64,000 nt of DNA, taken from contig JAWNZC010000106.1 of NCBI GenBank assembly GCA_035771165.1, positions 620,001 through 684,000 on the forward strand. Reading direction: 5' to 3'. Below, in pieces: positions 1 through 12,800 of this stretch; the first letter of the stretch is position 1; each line of letters begins with the position of its first letter. The notes under the pieces were generated by a model. The model had not been told where the DNA came from. It ran no database searches and was given only the letters and a program-made list of their open reading frames with translations. The position numbers were made by a program, and so were the translations under genes. Source of the DNA: Paragorgia papillata. Taxonomy: Eukaryota; Cnidaria; Anthozoa; Scleralcyonacea; Coralliidae.

Positions 1-805
1 CTATGCGAAAATCGGCAAAGTGGCCCAACAATTTTGTCCAGGATTGTCTGAAAATGACGAGTTGATGATTTTTCAATAAAACACAGCTTTTTAACTTTGT
101 AATATTGCAAAATATATACAGTTTAATAAAAGAGCCCCCATCTCTGCTCCCCCTTACCCCCTCAATGGGGAAGGGATCACTGGAGCAGAGTCTCTGCAGA
201 GTTCCCACCCGCATCGGTACCACCCGCACGAGAGCTCTATTTAATTTACATATTCACCAAACCTTCTATACCCCACAAACAATTTGTTGTTCATGCTTGT
301 GGGAGCGTATTTATGTCATTTTCGAGCAAACTGCGCAGAATCGCCGCCCCCAAATTGGTTTTTTCTTCGATTTTGTTTAATTCGTCATTTTCAGACAATC
401 CTGGACAAAAGTGCTTGGGACACTATGCGAAAATCGGCAAAGTGGCCCAACAATTTTCTCCAGGATTGTCTGAAAATGACGAGTTGATGATTTTTCAATA
501 AAACACAGCTTTTTAACTTTGTAATATTGCAAAATATATACAGTTTAATAAAAGAGCCCCCATCTCTGCTCCCCCTTACCCCCTCAATGGGGAAGGGATC
601 ACTGGAGCAGAGTCTCTGCAGAGTTCCCACCCGCACCGGTACCACCCGCACGAGAGCTCTATTTAATTTACATATTCACCAAACCTTCTATACCCCACAA
701 ACAATTTGTTGTTCATGCTTGTGGGAGCGTATTTATGTCATTTTCGAGCAAACTGCGCAGAATCGCCGCCCCCAAATTGGTTTTTTTCTTCGATTTTGTT
801 TAATT

Positions 806-913
806 CGTCATTTTCAGACAATCCTGGACAAAAGTGCTTGGGACACTATGCGAAAATCGGCAAAATCGGCAAAGTGGCCCAACAATTTTGTCCAGGATTG
901 TCTGAAAATGACG
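806..913. repeat. 28-bp inverted repeat (hairpin) inside each satellite monomer; example copy
   Basis: In this monomer the left arm is 806-833 (starts CGTCATTTTCAGAC, ends GGACAAAA) and the right arm is 886-913, its exact reverse complement. The 52-nt loop contains the variable 9-bp motif; monomers with a single 9-bp copy have a 43-nt loop. The structure repeats in every full-length monomer. Some monomers carry one-sided arm mutations, for example a G-to-C change near 457 and 1745 and a C-to-G change near 4687, without matching changes in the other arm. Confidence 0.93.
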
Positions 914-3900
914 AGTTGATGATTTTTCAATAAAACACAGCTTTTTAACTTTGTAATATTGCAAAATATATACAGTTTAATAAAAGAGCCCCCATCTCTG
1001 CTCCCCCTTACCCCCTCAATGGGGAAGGGATCACTGGAGCAGAGTCTCTGCAGAGTTCCCACCCGCACCGGTACCACCCGCACGAGAGCTCTATTTAATT
1101 TACATATTCACCAAACCTTCTATACCCCACAAACAATTTGTTGTTCATGCTTGTGGGAGCGTATTTATGTCATTTTCGAGCAAACTGCGCAGAATCGCCG
1201 CCCCCAAATTGGTTTTTTTCTTCGATTTTGTTTAATTCGTCATTTTCAGACAATCCTGGACAAAAGTGCTTGGGACACTATGCGAAAATCGGCAAAGTGG
1301 CCCAACAATTTTGTCCAGGATTGTCTGAAAATGACGAGTTGATGATTTTTCAATAAAACACAGCTTTTTAACTTTGTAATATTGCAAAATATATACAGTT
1401 TAATAAAAGAGCCCCCATCTCTGCTCCCCCTTACCCCCTCAATGGGGAAGGGATCACTGGAGCAGAGTCTCTGCAGAGTTCCCACCCGCACCGGTACCAC
1501 CCGCACGAGAGCTCTATTTAATTTACATATTCACCAAACCTTCTATACCCCACAAACAATTTGTTGTTCATGCTTGTGGGAGCGTATTTATGTCATTTTC
1601 GAGCAAACTGCGCAGAATCGCCGCCCCCAAATTGGTTTTTTTCTTCGATTTTGTTTAATTCGTCATTTTCAGACAATCCTGGACAAAAGTGCTTGGGACA
1701 CTATGCGAAAATCGGCAAAATCGGCAAAGTGGCCCAACAATTTTCTCCAGGATTGTCTGAAAATGACGAGTTGATGATTTTTCAATAAAACACAGCTTTT
1801 TAACTTTGTAATATTGCAAAATATATACAGTTTAATAAAAGAGCCCCCATCTCTGCTCCCCCTTACCCCTCAATGGGGAAGGGATCACTGGAGCAGAGTC
1901 TCTGCAGAGTTCCCACCCGCACCGGTACCACCCGCACGAGAGCTCTATTTAATTTACATATTCACCAAACCTTCTATACCCCACAAACAATTTGTTGTTC
2001 ATGCTTGTGGGAGCGTATTTATGTCATTTTCGAGCAAACTGCGCAGAATCGCCGCCCCCAAATTGGTTTTTTCTTCGATTTTGTTTAATTCGTCATTTTC
2101 AGACAATCCTGGACAAAAGTGCTTGGGACACTATGCGAAAATCGGCAAAGTGGCCCAACAATTTTGTCCAGGATTGTCTGAAAATGACGAGTTGATGATT
2201 TTTCAATAAAACACAGCTTTTTAACTTTGTAATATTGCAAAATATATACAGTTTAATAAAAGAGCCCCCATCTCTGCTCCCCCTTACCCCCTCAATGGGG
2301 AAGGGATCACTGGAGCAGAGTCTCTGCAGAGTTCCCACCCGCACCGGTACCACCCGCACGAGAGCTCTATTTAATTTACATATTCACCAAACCTTCTATA
2401 CCCCACAAACAATTTGTTGTTCATGCTTGTGGGAGCGTATTTATGTCATTTTCGAGCAAACTGCGCAGAATCGCCGCCCCCAAATTGGTTTTTTCTTCGA
2501 TTTTGTTTAATTCGTCATTTTCAGACAATCCTGGACAAAAGTGCTTGGGACACTATGCGAAAATCGGCAAAATCGGCAAAGTGGCCCAACAATTTTGTCC
2601 AGGATTGTCTGAAAATGACGAGTTGATGATTTTTCAATAAAACACAGCTTTTTAACTTTGTAATATTGCAAAATATATACAGTTTAATAAAAGAGCCCCC
2701 ATCTCTGCTCCCCCTTACCCCCTCAATGGGGAAGGGATCACTGGAGCAGAGTCTCTGCAGAGTTCCCACCCGCACCGGTACCACCCGCACGAGAGCTCTA
2801 TTTAATTTACATATTCACCAAACCTTCTATACCCCACAAACAATTTGTTGTTCATGCTTGTGGGAGCGTATTTATGTCATTTTCGAGCAAACTGCGCAGA
2901 ATCGCCGCCCCCAAATTGGTTTTTTTCTTCGATTTTGTTTAATTCGTCATTTTCAGACAATCCTGGACAAAAGTGCTTGGGACACTATGCGAAAATCGGC
3001 AAAATCGGCAAAGTGGCCCAACAATTTTGTCCAGGATTGTCTGAAAATGACGAGTTGATGATTTTTCAATAAAACACAGCTTTTTAACTTTGTAATATTG
3101 CAAAATATATACAGTTTAATAAAAGAGCCCCCATCTCTGCTCCCCCTTACCCCCTCAATGGGGAAGGGATCACTGGAGCAGAGTCTCTGCAGAGTTCCCA
3201 CCCGCACCGGTACCACCCGCACGAGAGCTCTATTTAATTTACATATTCACCAAACCTTCTATACCCCACAAACAATTTGTTGTTCATGCTTGTGGGAGCG
3301 TATTTATGTCATTTTCGAGCAAACTGCGCAGAATCGCCGCCCCCAAATTGGTTTTTTCTTCGATTTTGTTTAATTCGTCATTTTCAGACAATCCTGGACA
3401 AAAGTGCTTGGGACACTATGCGAAAATCGGCAAAATCGGCAAAGTGGCCCAACAATTTTGCCAGGATTGTCTGAAAATGACGAGTTGATGATTTTTCAAT
3501 AAAACACAGCTTTTTAACTTTGTAATATTGCAAAATATATACAGTTTAATAAAAGAGCCCCCATCTCTGCTCCCCCTTACCCCCTCAATGGGGAAGGGAT
3601 CACTGGAGCAGAGTCTCTGCAGAGTTCCCACCCGCACCGGTACCACCCGCACGAGAGCTCTATTTAATTTACATATTCACCAAACCTTCTATACCCCACA
3701 AACAATTTGTTGTTCATGCTTGTGGGAGCGTATTTATGTCATTTTCGAGCAAACTGCGCAGAATCGCCGCCCCCAAATTGTTTTTTTCTTCGATTTTGTT
3801 TAATTCGTCATTTTCAGACAATCCTGGACAAAAGTGCTTGGGACACTATGCGAAAATCGGCAAAATCGGCAAAGTGGCCCAACAATTTTGTCCCAGGATT

Positions 3901-6900
3901 GTCTGAAAATGACGAGTTGATGATTTTTCAATAAAACACAGCTTTTTAACTTTGTAATATTGCAAAATATATACAGTTTAATAAAAGAGCCCCCATCTCT
4001 GCTCCCCCTTACCCCCTCAATGGGGAAGGGATCACTGGAGCAGAGTCTCTGCAGAGTTCCCACCCGCACCGGTACCACCCGCACGAGAGCTCTATTTAAT
4101 TTACATATTCACCAAACCTTCTATACCCCACAAACAATTTGTTGTTCATGCTTGTGGGAGCGTATTTATGTCATTTTCGAGCAAACTGCGCAGAATCGCC
4201 GCCCCCAAATTGTTTTTTTCTTCGATTTTGTTTAATTCGTCATTTTCAGACAATCCTGGACAAAAGTGCTTGGGACACTATGCGAAAATCGGCAAAATCG
4301 GCAAAGTGGCCCAACAATTTTGTCCAGGATTGTCTGAAAATGACGAGTTGATGATTTTTCAATAAAACACAGCTTTTTAACTTTGTAATATTGCAAAATA
4401 TATACAGTTTAATAAAAGAGCCCCCATCTCTGCTCCCCCTTACCCCCTCAATGGGGAAGGGATCACTGGAGCAGAGTCTCTGCAGAGTTCCCACCCGCAC
4501 CGGTACCACCCGCACGAGAGCTCTATTTAATTTACATATTCACCAAACCTTCTATACCCCACAAACAATTTGTTGTTCATGCTTGTGGGAGCGTATTTAT
4601 GTCATTTTCGAGGCAAACTGCGCAGAATCGCCGCCCCCAAATTGGTTTTTTCTTCGATTTTGTTTAATTCGTCATTTTCAGACAATGCTGGACAAAAGTG
4701 CTTGGGACACTATGCGAAAATCGGCAAAATCGGCAAAGTGGCCCAACAATTTTGTCCAGGATTGTCTGAAAATGACGAGTTGATGATTTTTCAATAAAAC
4801 ACAGCTTTTTAACTTTGTAATATTGCAAAATATATACAGTTTAATAAAAGAGCCCCCATCTCTGCTCCCCCTTACCCCCTCAATGGGGAAGGGATCACTG
4901 GAGCAGAGTCTCTGCAGAGTTCCCACCCGCACCGGTACCACCCGCACGAGAGCTCTATTTAATTTACATATTCACCAAACCTTCTATACCCCACAAACAA
5001 TTTGTTGTTCATGCTTGTGGGAGCGTATTTATGTCATTTTCGAGCAAACTGCGCAGAATCGCCGCCCCCAAATTGGTTTTTTTCTTCGATTTTGTTTAAT
5101 TCGTCATTTTCAGACAATCCTGGACAAAAGTGCTTGGGACACTATGCGAAAATCGGCAAAATCGGCAAAGTGGCCCAACAATTTTGTCCAGGATTGTCTG
5201 AAAATGACGAGTTGATGATTTTTCAATAAAACACAGCTTTTTAACTTTGTAATATTGCAAAATATATACAGTTTAATAAAAGAGCCCCCATCTCTGCTCC
5301 CCCTTACCCCCTCAATGGGGAAGGGATCACTGGAGCAGAGTCTCTGCAGAGTTCCCACCCGCACCGGTACCACCCGCACGAGAGCTCTATTTAATTTACA
5401 TATTCACCAAACCTTCTATACCCCACAAACAATTTGTTGTTCATGCTTGTGGGAGCGTATTTATGTCATTTTCGAGCAAACTGCGCAGAATCGCCGCCCC
5501 CAAATTGGTTTTTTCTTCGATTTTGTTTAATTCGTCATTTTCAGACAATCCTGGACAAAAGTGCTTGGGACACTATGCGAAAATCGGCAAAATCGGCAAA
5601 GTGGCCCAACAATTTTGTCCAGGATTGTCTGAAAATGACGAGTTGATGATTTTTCAATAAAACACAGCTTTTTAACTTTGTAATATTGCAAAATATATAC
5701 AGTTTAATAAAAGAGCCCCCATCTCTGCTCCCCCTTACCCCCTCAATGGGGAAGGGATCACTGGAGCAGAGTCTCTGCAGAGTTCCCACCCGCACCGGTA
5801 CCACCCGCACGAGAGCTCTATTTAATTTACATATTCACCAAACCTTCTATACCCCACAAACAATTTGTTGTTCATGCTTGTGGGAGCGTATTTATGTCAT
5901 TTTCGAGCAAACTGCGCAGAATCGCCGCCCCCAAATTGGTTTTTTTCTTCGATTTTGTTTAATTCGTCATTTTCAGACAATCCTGGACAAAAGTGCTTGG
6001 GACACTATGCGAAAATCGGCAAAGTGGCCCAACAATTTTGTCCAGGATTGTCTGAAAATGACGAGTTGATGATTTTTCAATAAAACACAGCTTTTTAACT
6101 TTGTAATATTGCAAAATATATACAGTTTAATAAAAGAGCCCCCATCTCTGCTCCCCCTTACCCCCTCAATGGGGAAGGGATCACTGGAGCAGAGTCTCTG
6201 CAGAGTTCCCACCCGCACCGGTACCACCCGCACGAGAGCTCTATTTAATTTACATATTCACCAAACCTTCTATACCCCACAAACAATTTGTTGTTCATGC
6301 TTGTGGGAGCGTATTTATGTCATTTTCGAGCAAACTGCGCAGAATCGCCGCCCCCAAATTGGTTTTTTTCTTCGATTTTGTTTAATTCGTCATTTTCAGA
6401 CAATCCTGGACAAAAGTGCTTGGGACACTATGCGAAAATCGGCAAAATCGGCAAAGTGGCCCAACAATTTTGTCCAGGATTGTCTGAAAATGACGAGTTG
6501 ATGATTTTTCAATAAAACACAGCTTTTTAACTTTGTAATATTGCAAAATATATACAGTTTAATAAAAGAGCCCCCATCTCTGCTCCCCCTTACCCCCTCA
6601 ATGGGGAAGGGATCACTGGAGCAGAGTCTCTGCAGAGTTCCCACCCGCACCGGTACCACCCGCACGAGAGCTCTATTTAATTTACATATTCACCAAACCT
6701 TCTATACCCCACAAACAATTTGTTGTTCATGCTTGTGGGAGCGTATTTATGTCATTTTCGAGCAAACTGCGCAGAATCGCCGCCCCCAAATTGGTTTTTT
6801 TCTTCGATTTTGTTTAATTCGTCATTTTCAGACAATCCTGGACAAAAGTGCTTGGGACACTATGCGAAAATCGGCAAAGTGGCCCAACAATTTTGTCCAG

Positions 6901-8237
6901 GATTGTCTGAAAATGACGAGTTGATGATTTTTCAATAAAACACAGCTTTTTAACTTTGTAATATTGCAAAATATATACAGTTTAATAAAAGAGCCCCCAT
7001 CTCTGCTCCCCCTTACCCCCTCAATGGGGAAGGGATCACTGGAGCAGAGTCTCTGCAGAGTTCCCACCCGCACCGGTACCACCCGCACGAGAGCTCTATT
7101 TAATTTACATATTCACCAAACCTTCTATACCCCACAAACAATTTGTTGTTCATGCTTGTGGGAGCGTATTTATGTCATTTTCGAGCAAACTGCGCAGAAT
7201 CGCCGCCCCCAAATTGGTTTTTTCTTCGATTTTGTTTAATTCGTCATTTTCAGACAATCCTGGACAAAAGTGCTTGGGACACTATGCGAAAATCGGCAAA
7301 GTGGCCCAACAATTTTGTCCAGGATTGTCTGAAAATGACGAGTTGATGATTTTTCAATAAAACACAGCTTTTTAACTTTGTAATATTGCAAAATATATAC
7401 AGTTTAATAAAAGAGCCCCCATCTCTGCTCCCCCTTACCCCCTCAATGGGGAAGGGATCACTGGAGCAGAGTCTCTGCAGAGTTCCCACCCGCACCGGTA
7501 CCACCCGCACGAGAGCTCTATTTAATTTACATATTCACCAAACCTTCTATACCCCACAAACAATTTGTTGTTCATGCTTGTGGGAGCGTATTTATGTCAT
7601 TTTCGAGGAAACTGCGCAGAATCGCCGCCCCCAAATTGTTTTTTTCCTCGATTTTGTTTAATTCGTCATTTTCAGACAATCCTGGACAAAAGTGCTTGGG
7701 ACACTATGCGAAAATCGGCAAAGTGGCCCAACAATTTTGTCCAGGATTGTCTGAAAATGACGAGTTGATGATTTTTCAATAAAACACAGCTTTTTAACTT
7801 TGTAATATTGCAAAATATATACAGTTTAATAAAAGAGCCCCCATCTCTGCTCCCCCTTACCCCCTCAATGGGGAAGGGATCACTGGAGCAGAGTCTCTGC
7901 AGAGTTCCCACCCGCACCGGTACCACCCGCACGAGAGCTCTATTTAATTTACATATTCACCAAACCTTCTATACCCCACAAACAATTTGTTGTTCATGCT
8001 TGTGGGAGCGTATTTATGTCATTTTCGAGCAAACTGCGCAGAATCGCCGCCCCCAAATTGTTTTTTCTTCGATTTTGTTTAATTCGTCATTTTCAGACAA
8101 TCCTGGACAAAAGTGCTTGGGACACTATGCGAAAATCGGCAAAATCGGCAAAGTGGCCCAACAATTTTGTCCAGGATTGTCTGAAAATGACGAGTTGATG
8201 ATTTTTCAATAAAACACAGCTTTTTAACTTTGTAATA

Positions 8238-9805
8238 TTGCAAAATATATACAGTTTAATAAAAGAGCCCCCATCTCTGCTCCCCCTTACCCCCTCAATG
8301 GGGAAGGGATCACTGGAGCAGAGTCTCTGCAGAGTTCCCACCCGCACCGGTACCACCCGCACGAGAGCTCTATTTAATTTACATATTCACCAAACCTTCT
8401 ATACCCCACAAACAATTTGTTGTTCATGCTTGTGGGAGCGTATTTATGTCATTTTCGAGCAAACTGCGCAGAATCGCCGCCCCCAAATTGTTTTTTTCTT
8501 CGATTTTGTTTAATTCGTCATTTTCAGACAGTCTGAAAATGACGAGTTGATGATTTTTCAATAAAACACAGCTTTTTAACTTTGTAATATTGCAAAATAT
8601 ATACAGTTTAATAAAAGAGCCCCCATCTCTGCTCCCCCTTACCCCCTCAATGGGGAAGGGATCACTGGAGCAGAGTCTCTGCAGAGTTCCCACCCGCATC
8701 GGTACCACCCGCATGAGAGCTCTATTTAATTTACATATTCACCAAACCTTCTATACCCCACAAACAATTTGTTGTTCATGCTTGTGGGAGCGTATTTATG
8801 TCATTTTCGAGCAAACTGCGCAGAATCGCCGCCCCCAAATTGGTTTTTTTCTTCGATTTTGTTTAATTCGTCATTTTCAGACAATCCTGGACAAAAGTGC
8901 TTGGGACACTATGCGAAAATCGGCAAAATCGGCAAAGTGGCCCAACAATTTTGTCCAGGATTGTCTGAAAATGACGAGTTGATGATTTTTCAATAAAACA
9001 CAGCTTTTTAACTTTGTAATATTGCAAAATATATACAGTTTAATAAAAGAGCCCCCATCTCTGCTCCCCCTTACCCCCTCAATGGGGAAGGGATCACTGG
9101 AGCAGAGTCTCTGCAGAGTTCCCACCCGCACCGGTACCACCCGCACGAGAGCTCTATTTAATTTACATATTCACCAAACCTTCTATACCCCACAAACAAT
9201 TTGTTGTTCATGCTTGTGGGAGCGTATTTATGTCATTTTCGAGCAAACTGCGCAGAATCGCCGCCCCCAAATTGTTTTTTTCTTCGATTTTGTTTAATTC
9301 GTCATTTTCAGACAGTCTGAGAATGACGAGTTGATGATTTTTCAATAAAACACAGCTTTTTAACTTTGTAATATTGCAAAATATATACAGTTTAATAAAA
9401 GAGCCCCCATCTCTGCTCCCCCTTACCCCCTCAATGGGGAAGGGATCACTGGAGCAGAGTCTCTGCAGAGTTCCCACCCGCATCGGTACCACCCGCATGA
9501 GAGCTCTATTTAATTTACATATTCACCAAACCTTCTATACCCCACAAACAATTTGTTGTTCATGCTTGTGGGAGCGTATTTATGTCATTTTCGAGCAAAC
9601 TGCGCAGAATCGCCGCCCCCAAATTGGTTTTTTCTTCGATTTTGTTTAATTCGTCATTTTCAGACAATCCTGGACAAAAGTGCTTGGGACACTATGCGAA
9701 AATCGGCAAAATCGGCAAAGTGGCCCAACAATTTTGTCCAGGATTGTCTGAAAATGACGAGTTGATGATTTTTCAATAAAACACAGCTTTTTAACTTTGT
9801 AATAT
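8238..9805. repeat. Duplicated 784-bp dimer containing two hairpin-deleted monomers
   Basis: Monomers starting at 8238 and 9022 are only 352 bp long. Each has lost about 80 bp: the loop plus the inner half of both hairpin arms, leaving CAGACA joined to GTCTGA near 8530 and 9316. Each short monomer is followed by a full monomer carrying the ATCGGT and CATGAG variants. The pair 8238-9021 is therefore repeated as 9022-9805, a local higher-order dimer. The same alternation of CACGAG and CATGAG monomers continues to about 11528 with full-length units. Confidence 0.9.
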
Positions 9806-12800
9806 TGCAAAATATATACAGTTTAATAAAAGAGCCCCCATCTCTGCTCCCCCTTACCCCCTCAATGGGGAAGGGATCACTGGAGCAGAGTCTCTGCAGA
9901 GTTCCCACCCGCACCGGTACCACCCGCACGAGAGCTCTATTTAATTTACATATTCACCAAACCTTCTATACCCCACAAACAATTTGTTGTTCATGCTTGT
10001 GGGAGCGTATTTATGTCATTTTCGAGCAAACTGCGCAGAATCGCCGCCCCCAAATTGTTTTTTTCTTCGATTTTGTTTAATTCGTCATTTTCAGACAATC
10101 CTGGACAAAAGTGCTTGGGACACTATGCGAAAATCGGCAAAATCGGCAAAGTGGCCCAACAATTTTGCCCAGGATTGTCTGAAAATGACGAGTTGATGAT
10201 TTTTCAATAAAACACAGCTTTTTAACTTTGTAATATTGCAAAATATATACAGTTTAATAAAAGAGCCCCCATCTCTGCTCCCCCTTACCCCCTCAATGGG
10301 GAAGGGATCACTGGAGCAGAGTCTCTGCAGAGTTCCCACCCGCACCGGTACCACCCGCATGAGAGCTCTATTTAATTTACATATTCACCAAACCTTCTAT
10401 ACCCCACAAACAATTTGTTGTTCATGCTTGTGGGAGCGTATTTATGTCATTTTCGAGCAAACTGCGCAGAATCGCCGCCCCCAAATTGGTTTTTTCTTCG
10501 ATTTTGTTTAATTCGTCATTTTCAGACAATCCTGGACAAAAGTGCTTGGGACACTATGCGAAAATCGGCAAAATCGGCAAAGTGGCCCAACAATTTTGTC
10601 CAGGATTGTCTGAAAATGACGAGTTGATGATTTTTCAATAAAACACAGCTTTTTAACTTTGTAATATTGCAAAATATATACAGTTTAATAAAAGAGCCCC
10701 CATCTCTGCTCCCCCTTACCCCCTCAATGGGGAAGGGATCACTGGAGCAGAGTCTCTGCAGAGTTCCCACCCGCACCGGTACCACCCGCACGAGAGCTCT
10801 ATTTAATTTACATATTCACCAAACCTTCTATACCCCACAAACAATTTGTTGTTCATGCTTGTGGGAGCGTATTTATGTCATTTTCGAGCAAACTGCGCAG
10901 AATCGCCGCCCCCAAATTGTTTTTTTCTTCGATTTTGTTTAATTCGTCATTTTCAGACAATCCTGGACAAAAGTGCTTGGGACACTATGCGAAAATCGGC
11001 AAAATCGGCAAAGTGGCCCAACAATTTTGTCCAGGATTGTCTGAAAATGACGAGTTGATGATTTTTCAATAAAACACAGCTTTTTAACTTTGTAATATTG
11101 CAAAATATATACAGTTTAATAAAAGAGCCCCCATCTCTGCTCCCCCTTACCCCCTCAATGGGGAAGGGATCACTGGAGCAGAGTCTCTGCAGAGTTCCCA
11201 CCCGCATCGGTACCACCCGCATGAGAGCTCTATTTAATTTACATATTCACCAAACCTTCTATACCCCACAAACAATTTGTTGTTCATGCTTGTGGGAGCG
11301 TATTTATGTCATTTTCGAGCAAACTGCGCAGAATCGCCGCCCCCAAATTGGTTTTTTCTTCGATTTTGTTTAATTCGTCATTTTCAGACAATCCTGGACA
11401 AAAGTGCTTGGGACACTATGCGAAAATCGGCAAAATCGGCAAAGTGGCCCAACAATTTTGTCCAGGATTGTCTGAAAATGACGAGTTGATGATTTTTCAA
11501 TAAAACACAGCTTTTTAACTTTGTAATATTGCAAAATATATACAGTTTAATAAAAGAGCCCCCATCTCTGCTCCCCCTTACCCCCTCAATGGGGAAGGGA
11601 TCACTGGAGCAGAGTCTCTGCAGAGTTCCCACCCGCACCGGTACCACCCGCACGAGAGCTCTATTTAATTTACATATTCACCAAACCTTCTATACCCCAC
11701 AAACAATTTGTTGTTCATGCTTGTGGGAGCGTATTTATGTCATTTTCGAGCAAACTGCGCAGAATCGCCGCCCCCAAATTGTTTTTTTTCTTCGATTTTG
11801 TTTAATTCGTCATTTTCAGACAATCCTGGACAAAAGTGCTTGGGACACTATGCGAAAATCGGCAAAATCGGCAAAGTGGCCCAACAATTTTCTCCAGGAT
11901 TGTCTGAAAATGACGAGTTGATGATTTTTCAATAAAACACAGCTTTTTAACTTTGTAATATTGCAAAATATATACAGTTTAATAAAAGAGCCCCCATCTC
12001 TGCTCCCCCTTACCCCCTCAATGGGGAAGGGATCACTGGAGCAGAGTCTCTGCAGAGTTCCCACCCGCACCGGTACCACCCGCACGAGAGCTCTATTTAA
12101 TTTACATATTCACCAAACCTTCTATACCCCACAAACAATTTGTTGTTCATGCTTGTGGGAGCGTATTTATGTCATTTTCGAGGAAACTGCGCAGAATCGC
12201 CGCCCCCAAATTGTTTTTTTCCTCGATTTTGTTTAATTCGTCATTTTCAGACAATCCTGGACAAAAGTGCTTGGGACACTATGCGAAAATCGGCAAAATC
12301 GACAAAGTGGCCCAACAATTTTGCCCAGAATTGTCTGAAAATGACGAGTTTATGATTTTTCAATAAAACACAGCTTTTTAACTTTGTAATATTGCAAAAT
12401 ATATACAGTTTAATAAAAGAGCCCCCATCTCTGCTCCCCCTTACCCCCTCAATGGGGAAGGGATCACTGGAGCAGAGTCTCTGCAGAGTTCCCACCCGCA
12501 CCGGTACCACCCGCATGAGAGCTCTATTTAATTTACATATTCACCAAACCTTCTATACCCCACAAACAATTTGTTGTTCGTGCTTGTGGGAGCGTATTTA
12601 TGTCATTTTCGAGCAAACTGCGCAGAATCGCCGCCCCCAAATTGGTTTTTTCTTCGATTTTGTTTAATTCGTCATTTTCAGACAATCCTGGACAAAAGTG
12701 CTTGGGACACTATGCGAAAATCGGCAAAATCGGCAAAGTGGCCCAACAATTTTGTCCAGGATTGTCTGAAAATGACGAGTTGATGATTTTTCAATAAAAC

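Noticed and set aside
806..913. Satellite monomer hairpin as a CRISPR-like or attC-like array
   Set aside because: The repeat unit is 430 bp with no variable spacers and the genome is eukaryotic. It is a satellite with an internal inverted repeat.
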